Assembly: GCA_005406025.1 (NCBI GenBank)
Contig: BGZK01001363.1
Location: forward strand, 101,526 to 165,525
Reading direction: 5' to 3'
Length of the DNA stretch: 64,000 nt
Source: Eumeta japonica
Taxonomy: Eukaryota > Arthropoda > Insecta > Lepidoptera > Psychidae
Shown here: one piece after another, positions 55,236-64,000 of the stretch
How the letters are laid out: each line of letters starts with the position of its first letter
How positions within the stretch are numbered: the stretch's first letter is position 1
Position numbers and translations under genes: made by a program
Notes under the pieces: generated by a model
Database searches by the model: none
What the model was told of the DNA's origin: nothing
What the model saw: only the letters and a program-made list of their open reading frames with translations

Positions 55236-56939
55236 GGGGCGAGTCACATAAGAAACCTTCTCCTGAAGATTTAGAGCGATTGATCTTTTTTAAGACGCCG
55301 ATAAGGAGCGATGGATGCATCCAATCAGGGCCTTTCTAATGTTGGTAGGTATGTGCTCAGGCAAACCCGCTACACAATAAAATAAGCAAATATTATAATA
55401 CGTAAAAGTAACACATGGTAATAATTTAATTCGTCAATAAAATCAAATAACCAATGAAATTATTTTATCCATATCACCAGCCAAAATAATTAAAAACCTG
55501 TAATTTGTTGATAATAAATATGGACTCGTGGACAATTATCGATGGAAAATAATGGACACATTAAAACAATTATAAACTGGTATAGTAGCCCCGAACTAAG
55601 ACCCTGCGATACTGCTCATGTTTGAACTTAAAATTTGTCGCAGCCTGAGACTACTACTAATAGACACTACTATTGTACCAAATGTGATAAAGATCGGATC
55701 AACAATCCTCAAGTTATCATCGAACGAATATACAAATATAAAGAGTAAGTTGTAATTGACTTTTAGATATCTCTAAGCTCGAGATTTCACAAAGGTCTCC
55801 TTAGTTCCGAAACCTTTTAGAAATATTGTTCATATTCGAAATAAAAAAAACTATTTTCCTTCGCTACTGCCTTAACAAATTTCATTAGGACTAGACAAAT
55901 GATAGTTAACTTATCGTCGAACACACATACACTCACCTCCGAAATTGACTCTTAGACCTCGTTACGCTCAATCGGTAAAATCCATATTAGAACATAGTTT
56001 TATTTAAATTTTGATGGACATTTATACATACAGACCAAAAAAAAATATTATTTTTTGTGATATCAGAATGATTGCACTTTTTTAAAAATCGATAGGTCAT
56101 TTATAATTTACCAGTATCCAAATAATCCTTTTTGAAGAGTTTGTTTCGTTTGTCCGATGTAATCTTTAGAACAGCATATCGGGCTACACATAGCTACGTC
56201 TTATCCCCATAATATTCCCCTAAACATTGAAAAACCCTTAAAAAATAGCCAAAGTTCAAATTAACGTGCTAGTTATAGGGATTGGAATCGAGAGTGAGAC
56301 CGGTATCGGGATCAAGGTTGAAAGTGTGATCGGTATATATAATAGGAAGCAGTACATTGAAAACTAGTATTTTAAAAGTTTAAAGACATAGAGAAAGAAC
56401 AAACTAACTAAAGCTCTCGATGCGGTGAATCTCAACATGGGAAATCCATTTAATCCACAGACAGATGATCAAAGTTCAAAGTTCGCGGAAGTTCAGAGAT
56501 AAAATAATCCTCTTTTCACTTGTAATCGCAATTTCAACAGTTTAGGATTCAGCTAAATAAAGAAATTGGATATTTGGCATTCAGCAATTTCACAATGGTA
56601 AGTGTGAGAATGTCCTATTATTTTTTTTATGCAGAGACTCCAATTACAGTTCACTGTACTCCACATAATTGTCATTACAACCATTTGATGAGAAGGCAAT
56701 GCTGGTTGAAGCATCAGCTCAAATTCATCGGATTATTCGACGTAAGGTATTGTCAATGGATGCTTTAGAAAGCAGAGCAAATTAATTTGCGAAATTTTTT
56801 ACTAAGTAAACTACGGACATATTATTAAAATGCGCACGGACCGACTTTAGTTAACGATCTAACTTATCCACTCAATGATTTTAATTTGTACCTGCCCAAT
56901 ACAGTTTAAGAGACAATAAACGATACGTACACGAACACG
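55236..56939. other. AT-rich noncoding DNA with a small satellite patch
   Basis: A patch of the GGAATCG satellite sits at 56270-56350 (gggattggaatcgagagtga, accggtatcgggatcaagg). The rest is AT-rich and partly repeat-like (55570-55700). No gene is seen. Confidence 0.45.
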
Positions 56940-57335
56940 TTCATTGAACAAGCACATGCGACCCCTAGGCCCTCCTTGCGCCAGAGGCGAATTCGTACCA
57001 ATCAAAATATACTTCATAAGTTCGTGCAATATCCCTTTCGCCACCGCCCTCACACGGCCCGCGCCCGTAGGCGGCCGGGCCGCGCCGCGGAGCCTCCGAC
57101 ATACGAAAAAAAAAAAGTTTCCCGGAAATAAACGTAAAAACAGCGAACTCTGAAATGAAAGCCGGATGTAGCCGATATTGTTCCGAAAGGGGAAAGGGGG
57201 CCTCATAAATAAACAATAAGAGCGAACGCTTTGACACTCAAAACTGGCGAGCGCCCGCCGCGCCCCCCGACGGCGCGCGCCAAATTTCATTTATTGCGCC
57301 TTTGAAACCCTCGCCGATAGAAAGTAAGTTATCCT
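56940..57335. promoter_or_regulatory. CpG-rich island, possibly conserved noncoding
   Basis: A sharply GC-rich island (cggccgggccgcgccgcgga, gcgcccgccgcgccccccga) surrounds moderately AT-rich blocks such as gggcctcataaataaacaat and ccaaatttcatttattgcgc. Overlapping frames of 143, 90 and 69 residues are products of GC-rich composition. It looks like a promoter or a conserved regulatory element. That is inference from base composition. Confidence 0.35.
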
Positions 57336-57870
57336 CCGAACAGGTGAGCTTCTATTATGATTTGTAGCAATTTGTTTTACATATTCATGAAGGAAAAGAG
57401 TTGAAAGCCAAACCTCGCGCGGCGCTCGGTCGCATTTTCCGTAGCATTTCCTTCGCGCCGTTGTCGCATCTGCGTGATATTTCATCGCTTAGATATCCGA
57501 TAAAGCCGTCACTCGTCATCGCGCGCGAGTTGAGTGTTGCTCAAGTGTCTATGTGTAAGTCAGTTGTCATTGTCCAGGAATGTTCGTTTATTTAAAAAAG
57601 AAATAACGATAAAAATAAAGCGTAATAACCCGCATCAAAAACACAACCCAATAATATCATTATTAATAAACTTATTCTTATATATGTAGGTGATACTTAA
57701 AATTCTTAGGAAGGACTCTTTAGAAACTGTAAAATAAAAAACGTAATTAAGTTTTAAAAATGAAACTTTTTACCGATCTTATTATGTATATTGCATTCCT
57801 GTGTTATTTATTTTTAAGAAATTGTCTAACGTCAACATAACTTAACACGAGAAAATTTTCGTATGAATTT
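57336..57870. other. Noncoding DNA
   Basis: A GC-richer start (57405-57545; cgcgcggcgctcggtcgcat) continues the island above, then AT-rich DNA. No supported gene. Confidence 0.35.
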
Positions 57871-57879
57871 CGTTTTGTA

Positions 57880-58290
57880 TGAATTTCGTTACTATTTAAA
57901 CCAGCTAGAAAGTTATAACAGACGTCGATCGGCCTTTCATGATAAAAGCTCCATCCCTTGCCACTGTTTATAACTGGCTTAACGAGTTCAAACGTGGTCG
58001 CAATAATCTGACTAACGATCTGCGTGAACGTCGTCCGAAGACATTAGTGCTATGCGGCTCATGACAGAGACACAAGCACAAGAGTGACCTACCAGCAGAT
58101 TTGGGCAGGCTTAGGCATCGTTATAAGTTAAGTGCAGAAAATTCTTCATGAAAATTTAGTTATTAGGAAGCTTCGGACTAGGTGGATAGCTCGTAATTTG
58201 AAAGAAGCTCAAAAACTCCGTCGCCTTACTCGGTGCCGAAAAATGATGCAAAGATTTGCTGGTGGTGACTCAAATGTTGTATAGCATGAG
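57880..58290 (+). pseudogene. Mariner transposase N-terminal fragment, third lineage
   Basis: The text reads NWLNEFKRGRNNLTNDLRER near 57970, then RRPK, then TRVTYQQIWAGLGI near 58080, KLRTRWIARNLKEAQKLRRL near 58170-58220 and TRCRKMMQRFAGGDSNVV near 58235-58280. That is the N-terminal and linker part up to just before the first catalytic aspartate segment. It ends abruptly where the Jockey-type fragment begins, which suggests that element interrupted it. Confidence 0.85.
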
Positions 58291-59320
58291 ATACACAAGG
58301 TCCGAGCTTTTAAATCGCGTGAAAAGCCCACTTCTGCAGCACGAAAATTCTATGAATATCCACGGCATGCCGCCAGAGCAAAATGTCATACTACATCTTG
58401 CTATGGAAACAGCCAAAATAATTAAATCTAATAGTTTTGACGTCTGTAAATTTCTTATTTATTTGACTGCATCGGGGACAGAGCTAAGTCTTTTCGCCAA
58501 TTTACTGATATGAAGACCCCATTGAAACCTGTTATCTAAAGTGATTTCCAGAAACAAGGTAACATAACAAACTCCAATTTTTCGTTGCGTACTGAAATAT
58601 CTCGGGATACAAATCTTACATTGGGAAATGAGAATTTAATATATTCTGTCTTCATTTCATTAAGAAGTAGGCTGTTTGCAGTAAACCATTTCCCTGCCTT
58701 GATATAACATGGTTCACATCATCTAAAGCGATCTTTCGTTTTTTAACTTTGAATAATAAAAATACATCATCTTCAAATAGTACTACTTCATGAACATTAT
58801 TAACAAGACTAGTTAAATCATTTACATAGACTAAAAAGAAAAAGGACTAAAAATTACTCCCTGTAGTAGACTCATATAAACTACAAATCCAAATGATCTC
58901 ATGCTATTGACATCAAACCTCTGAACTATATTACTCAAATACGATTTCAGAAGGTCGAGTGCTGCCCAGCCTGTTACTCCATAATGACGTTGTTTCCCGA
59001 TCAGAATTTCATGATGAACTCAATCGAATGCCTTAGAGAGATCGCCAACTGTATCTCACGAATCCTTAGAGGCTTCAAAAATATGTTACACAAGCTCAAC
59101 GCTTGCATAGATTCTTGGGCGAATCCGTTAAAACCTAACTGTTCATTAGACATTAGTTTATTAGTATAAAAATGTACTGTCAACTGATTTAGAATTGATT
59201 TTTCGAAAATTTTGCTGAGTGCTAGTTTACTCAGTTTTGATTTATTTTTTAGGGACCAGCTAGTTTTCTCAGTTTTTGATTTTCTAAAAACTTTCAGACT
59301 AAACCACGTAAACAAGTTGA
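58290..59320 (-). pseudogene. Jockey-type LINE reverse transcriptase fragment
   Basis: On the minus strand from 59240 the frame reads LALSKIFEKSILNQLTVHFY, then TNKLMSNEQLGFNGF, the RT fingers segment of a Jockey-type LINE. Later pieces, in several frames, match an RT palm and thumb: a block near 58830 (RE*FLVLFLFSLCK, normally the P-Q-G-S-I-L-G-P segment), WFTANSLLLNE near 58675, and TLFLEITLDNRFQWGLHISK near 58540-58480. Stops and shifts are frequent. The catalytic aspartate pair region is decayed. It abuts the mariner fragment at 58290. Confidence 0.85.
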
Positions 59321-59850
59321 AATCAATTCAAAAATCCTTTCTCGTTTGGTGGTACTATATGTGAATTTTGATTTATTTTTAGACAAACGAATTTTGTTGT
59401 TCAATGGTTAATAGAGTTGCTTTCGAACCAAAAACTACTGGTTTCGTTCCTAACTAAAGTCGAAGTGATTAATACATTTTAAACTCCTATATTTCTAGTC
59501 TAAGCCCTTTAATCTAATATAAAAAATAGATCTGTTTATAATCATGCTCACAAACTTTATGTAGTTAATACAAAAATAAAAAGAGATACAAAGACCCTAC
59601 AATCTATAAATAAAATAATTACCAGTTCCTCTCAAAGAAGTAACGTTTACGGTACCGTAGCAACTGTCCAAGAAATTAAAAAAAAAAAATAATGCCTGGC
59701 GAAACCTTCATTTTCGCTACTCGCGCATAAATTTGCAAATGTGGTTACCTAGCATGACAATCAGTTTCTTCGGTCTCGATCTACTCGTTTCAGTCAACAC
59801 ACGGAGCACGTCAACTAAGTTATAGGCTAGGCTCGTTATGGCGTACGGTA
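59321..59850. other. AT-rich noncoding DNA
   Basis: No gene is seen. Confidence 0.45.
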
Positions 59851-59962
59851 TTTTAATGGCGCGCCACACGCACAGGCGCGCGCGACCGGCGAGACGCCCC
59901 CACACGCCGCCGATGCGAATCGGATTAGGCCGGCACGCACGTACGGACGCGGTGATTGGTAT
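59851..59962. other. Short CG-rich island
   Basis: The text ggcgcgccacacgcacaggc, gcgcgcgaccggcgagacgc and ccccacacgccgccgatgcg stands out from AT-rich flanks and has no supported open frame. Confidence 0.35.
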
Positions 59963-60635
59963 TTACAGATAGTGTCTGTAGTATACGCCACAAACACTAG
60001 GAAATGTCAATGACGGCTGCTCAACTACATACACGAACACTATAATAATTAATATCTTATAATAAATGTACAAGTTGCCATAGAATATCATACAACTCAA
60101 TTTTTTTTTATGTCATATGAATGTTATATTTTTAAGTAAAATTTTACGTATTTATTGTGATATTTTTTCACAGTACACACGATTTCGTCTAAAGAATCTG
60201 TTCCACCCACTATATAATGTTTAACAATGAACAATGTTTAACAATTAAATCAATACGCAACTTTGCATTTATCGTGTTCAGACAGAAAAAAATTATTGTT
60301 TTTTTGAGTCTAATATTTTTTCGTTTTGACGATATATAGTACATTACAAAGTTCGAATAACTAATCATAAATTTTCAAAATGTTATCAAGTAAATTGTTT
60401 TACTCGTTTTTAACCAATAAATTTTTACGATAATATACCTTTTTACTTAATTTTTCTCCTTATTATTATTAAAATAAAACATGCTTACGATAAAACAAAT
60501 TTTAAATGGTTCATTTCAGTTAATTATGACTTCTAAATTCCAAAGTAATGAAAAATAAAAATCAAAATTTTGTTCGTGAATATAAAAATATAAAAAACTT
60601 AGTCCAGACTCTCAATGCATACCTATTGACAACCT
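59963..60635. other. AT-rich noncoding DNA
   Basis: No feature beyond a short duplication (aatgtttaacaat twice, 60215-60245). Confidence 0.45.
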
Positions 60636-60985
60636 GAACACAGAAAACCTTTCCAACTTATAATCGAACAAGCTTCGCATCGATCAGTCGCTAATTGCAT
60701 TGCGTGTGTTTAAGTAAAGCTCGGTCCGTTTCACTTTCTAATTCGGTCCACAGCTACCTTTTATTGGGCCCGTAAGCGCCTCGCCGTAATGGTTTCTGGT
60801 ACCCGCTTATTTTACGTTCATTATTATTTACTACTACATAATTCAAAGCGAAACTGGCGTAATTTAATACTTTATATTTTATTGGTCTTCGGAATGACGT
60901 GTTTCAGACGCTTTCCATTAAATAAATTGGTGGTTTTCCTTCCATTACTGTCTTTTATTGACATGCGCAGTTAGTTATTTTTGTA
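60636..60985. other. GC-richer noncoding stretch
   Basis: The text gcttcgcatcgatcagtcgc, aagctcggtccgtttcact and tattgggcccgtaagcgcct suggests a conserved noncoding element. The 61-residue frame at 60789 is not recognisable. Confidence 0.3.
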
Positions 60986-60989
60986 GAAT

Positions 60990-61600
60990 AGATAAAGTAA
61001 AAACCGGCCAAATACGAATCGATCTCGCACGCAAAGGGTTCCATGGACCCTAGAATATTTAATATCAACTTCATACTTTTTAAAAATAGTTAATGAAAAA
61101 CCAAAAGAAAAACGAGATTGAAAAAAAAGGCCGATAGAAACACTTTTCTTGTATGGGGATCCCTTTTAATTTCTAACTATATTTCATTTTTATTCTTTTT
61201 TTTTATAGCGATTATAGTTATTATTAAGATCGAGGAATAAACACCAAAAATACACGTTTCTTTTATGAGGGCCCCTTTTCCTTTTTTTTTATGTAGCAAC
61301 ATATGAACATTTCAAGCGTCTTTTTATTTCCATTATTAAAATCTAGCAAAAAACAACAACAAAAACTTTTTTGAAAGAGGCACCCCTTAATTTATAATTA
61401 AATTTTATTTTTAATATTTTTTGTTTTAACGGCAATAGAAAAACAAACTATCTTATAATTTCAACTCTCTACGTTTACGATTATTGAGACACAACCCGCT
61501 GACAAACAGACAGGATGGACAGAGAGAAAGACAGCGGTGGCTTAGTAATAGGGTCCCATGACACCCTGTAGGTACGGAATCATAAAAATCAAAATCATTA
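60990..61600 (-). repeat. Insect 'tacggaacc' type repeat (decayed)
   Basis: The stretch ends with gacaaacagacaggatggac, ggtcccatgacaccctgtag and gtacggaatcataaaaa, the terminal style of a common insect DNA-transposon-like repeat. Internal runs of pyrimidine-rich cccctttt text separate three similar units (61160, 61270, 61385). A fragment of the other end lies at 6470-6565. Confidence 0.45.
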
Positions 61601-61639
61601 GTGATAAATTAAAGTTATACCTTTTTCTTCTATTTTTTT

Positions 61640-61950
61640 ACATTATATATACATAGCAACTATAAGTGACAAACGAGGTTGCAAGTCACCAGAAAGCAGG
61701 TGGCCATCGCCACCCATGCACATTTGCAACCCCAAAGGAGTCACCAGTGTGTTGCCGGCTTCTTGCATAGAAATAGAATATCTGATCGAGAAGGATTGTT
61801 GAAGGAGGAGTGGGGTAATTGAGGAGAGACTGGACCACCGAAACTCTCACTCTCTGAACGAAACGGAACATTATTTTATGTCAGTATTCTATGAGAGTGT
61901 CTCACCGCTTGAGCCGACCCGTTTTTGTGCTGCAGCCAATTGACCAGAAC
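61640..61950 (-). repeat. SINE-like family E, copy 5 (fullest copy)
   Basis: Read on the minus strand, it starts gctgcagcacaaaaacgggt, then gagagtgagagtttcggtgg, cctccttcaacaatccttct, gaagccggcaacacactggt, caaatgtgcatgggtggcga and ttgcaacctcgtttgtcact, and ends in AT-rich sequence near 61640. Its full layout defines the family. The 61-residue frame on this strand is a by-product. Confidence 0.85.
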
Positions 61951-62964
61951 GTAACTCTACAAATTCCTAATTTCGATTTTAATAGTTGCCGATAGTATTA
62001 GATCAAACTACTAAATAATTTCTTGATATTTTGACCTAGAAACATAAGTGAACGTAGCATTTGAATTTACATATATTAAATAAAAATTATCAAATAAATA
62101 AAGTTTAACTCTTTATTTAGTTTTTATCGTTGTCTTTATTAACTTAATGACAATATTTACATGAATTTTAGAAGAAAATAAGTCAAAAATAACTCTGAAT
62201 ATAATAATTTCTTTTTTTTATTTTGAGTGCATAGTAACTGAGATTTTGTTCTGACAAACAAATTCACAAAGTTTTGTGTGTATTAGAAGAAATGATTTTT
62301 TTATGTGGGAGTCCATTTACCTATACGATATTGCGAAGACCTTAACCAGCTGACTTAAAAAGCTACATATAAATAAGTTCAATTAAAATTAGCAGCCTAT
62401 AGAAAAACCTATTGGTTCTCTATGGCTACAAAAACTGTATCGTCGTCCTCGGGTCCAAGCCGCGACAAAACAAACGATGCGATGCTTATTTTCGTCGAAA
62501 CTTTCGTCATTAGAGATCTTCAGAAATTCTAATAACAAAAGACAAAAGATGATAAATCATAATTACCGCGGACCCCGGATGTGAGAAGCGAACACGTATG
62601 CGTTAGTAACGGCATCAGAAAGCGTATCGTCTATACACCTTGTGCAAGTACGCACCGCGTGCTTCTTTAGCTTAAGGACGAAAAAGGAGTTTTTGTACCT
62701 ATTGTTTCGTTTTATTGCAGAGCTCGGTACAAATCCAAAATTGTAAAAGTATTTTTAAATGTTAAAAAATGATGATGTTAATTGATAAGCAAATTTGAAA
62801 TTCTGTAAAGTCACAGAATTATGAAATTTTAAACAATACAAAAATATTTTCTTTTTCAAATAAAAACTTTGACAGGATTTATTCAAGAGTGCTCAAATAA
62901 AATTACACTCCGCATACATTTTTGAAACATCCATTCCCCAAGATTAAAATCAACTCCTTCGGTC
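61951..62964. other. AT-rich noncoding DNA with GC-richer patch at 62450-62660
   Basis: The patch (tcgtcgtcctcgggtccaag, gtacgcaccgcgtgcttctt) may be conserved noncoding sequence. No gene is seen. Confidence 0.4.
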
Positions 62965-63160
62965 GTGATACGCCACCTCCCTAAAGCACTAAACTCCCCT
63001 GCGATGCTTGTCGTGTCAGATTTTTATCAACTCGCTGCAAACGCGTGCCCTCGTACAATCTTTTTATTTCAGATCGAGCGGCTCGAAACTTTAAGCCCTT
63101 TACGCTTAACGGCGCTTAGCCTCGCTCGAGCTCCTCGGGGAACAACGGCTTAACGTATCT
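62965..63160 (+). other. GC-richer stretch with a 62-codon open frame
   Basis: The frame reads KALNSPAMLVVSDFYQLAAN and ends LSLARAPRGTTA, without a known domain, signal peptide or splice support. It may be noncoding regulatory DNA with a chance frame. Confidence 0.15.
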
Positions 63161-63535
63161 TACAGTCAAGCCATGACTGATTTATTTTATATAATGTGAC
63201 CTAAATTAAATACCGCAAATCGCACGTGGTAAAAATTCTAATCTTTTTAATTCGAAGACAATGCACTGATCACTCGACTATCGCTACTCTATACGAGAAA
63301 GAACTTTATATTTAATCACTTTTAAATAACATTTTTGTTACAAACAAAGTACCACCTAAATCCAAATGGATTTGGGAAAGTTCATTAACTATATATATAT
63401 CTTTACACAAAATTATCCTGTAAGCAAGGAAGTACAGAAAAAAATAACCAATGGCTGGAAGAAATACTAGGGCTTGAGAGAGGCTATGAAAAATCAAAGA
63501 CTGGACACACATAAATGAAGATCATGACAAGCAAA
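63161..63535. other. AT-rich noncoding DNA
   Basis: No gene is seen. Confidence 0.4.
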
Positions 63536-63935
63536 CTCGCAACCTGCCAGTACGCAATGTAAAGTCGTATTCTGAATATGAAGAAAGCAGACAAAATGAA
63601 AAACCGTGGCATCAGATACAATACAAAATTTTGGACATAGCATGCAAAATGAAAAGCCTCAAACAGCTGTGGGCAGGCACGTGATAAGAGGACAAGTCAA
63701 TTACAGTACAATTGTAATACGATGGTACTCTAAAGAGGACATGAGATCGAGCCACTGGAATCCATGGCACCACACAGAATCAAGAACTACCGAAAAGGTG
63801 GGATGATGACATCAGACAAGCGGCTAGAGTGATGTGGAACAGAGTGGCTCAAGATAGTAAAAATTGGGGAAGAGCTTTTTCAACTAGAAGATCTGTAGAA
63901 AACGAGAAAGAATCAAATACTAGACTAGACTAAGT
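63536..63935 (+). pseudogene. LINE reverse transcriptase extreme C-terminus
   Basis: The + strand reads VIRGQVNYSTIVIRWYSKED near 63695, then after a shift ELPKRWDDDIRQAARVMWNR near 63780-63840, then VAQDSKNWGRAFSTRRSVEN to the stop after 63930. The 'R-W-x-D-D-I' and 'W-x-R-x-A-x-D' motifs mark the last part of reverse transcriptases in several insect LINE groups. Upstream RT is missing, so this is a 5'-truncated, shifted copy. Confidence 0.75.
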
Positions 63936-64000
63936 TTTAAATTTTAACTTTCATATTTAATGGAATACTACAGGTTGGTCTGTATATAAGGCTATATTAT

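Noticed and set aside
56859..57290. 143-residue minus-strand frame and overlapping 90- and 69-residue frames
   Set aside because: They overlap in a CpG-rich island, where stops are rare because of base composition. None has a known domain.
58256..58513. 85-residue + strand frame
   Set aside because: It is the antisense of the Jockey-type reverse transcriptase fragment at 58290-59320.
1..64000. A linked GPB5 gene, the partner subunit that lies next to GPA2 in some invertebrates
   Set aside because: No stretch with the GPB5 cysteine pattern was found on either strand by reading.
1..64000. CRISPR arrays, operons, rRNA genes and canonical tRNA genes
   Set aside because: None seen. The tRNA-like sequences at 17440 and 37480 are SINE-type and lack a full cloverleaf.

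Overview
The window looks like a piece of an insect nuclear genome, most probably from a moth or butterfly. It is AT-rich, genes are very sparse, introns are long, and the repeats (R1-clade and Jockey-type LINEs, several mariner lineages, tRNA-like SINEs, a SINE-like family ending in a recognisable lepidopteran-style tail) fit that group. Nothing bacterial (operons, Shine-Dalgarno sites, CRISPR arrays) is present. The order is inferred from repeats and one hormone gene; no species can be named.

Only one gene is clearly recognisable: a glycoprotein hormone alpha-2 (GPA2, thyrostimulin alpha-like) gene on the + strand in three visible coding exons at 46559-46640, 48537-about 48660 and 53440-53532. 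Exon 1 carries the signal peptide and first knot cysteine. Exon 2 carries an N-glycosylation sequon and the C-x-G-x-C knot signature. Exon 3 carries the C-terminal C-x-C-x(2)-C end. The block with two adjacent cysteines, expected between exons 2 and 3, is absent: exon 2 runs into unrelated residues and a stop. Either the gene is damaged, or an unseen exon lies in the 4.7 kb intron, or the sequence contains an error. A second, weaker gene signal is a start-codon exon at 28846-28977 with good splice sites, which I cannot assign.

Layout: 0-2.6 kb, decayed R1-clade retrotransposon on the minus strand. 2.6-12.5 kb, dispersed repeats including modular A1/A2/A3 sequences and SINE-like copies. 13.8-16.8 kb, a decayed mariner and a LINE tail. 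17-24 kb, AT-rich DNA with a mariner 3' fragment, an internally deleted pogo-like element and an inverted repeat. 26.7-28.8 kb, a degenerate short-unit satellite. 28.8-36 kb, the orphan exon, a perfect 48-bp palindrome flanked by 8-bp direct repeats, and another mariner. 36.9-38.3 kb, CpG-rich islands, a tRNA-like SINE and a 10-bp tandem repeat. 39-46 kb, an internally deleted mariner, a LINE tail and large A1/A2/A3 blocks. 46.5-53.6 kb, GPA2, with a SINE-like copy, a transposon fragment, a 249-bp hAT-like MITE and a Jockey-type tail inside its second intron. 54-64 kb, LINE and mariner fragments, CpG-rich noncoding islands and a final LINE C-terminus.

Together this is a gene-poor region holding one neuroendocrine hormone gene whose large introns have been invaded by transposons, plus scattered GC-rich islands in AT-rich DNA that could be regulatory. 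All coordinates of decayed elements are approximate.
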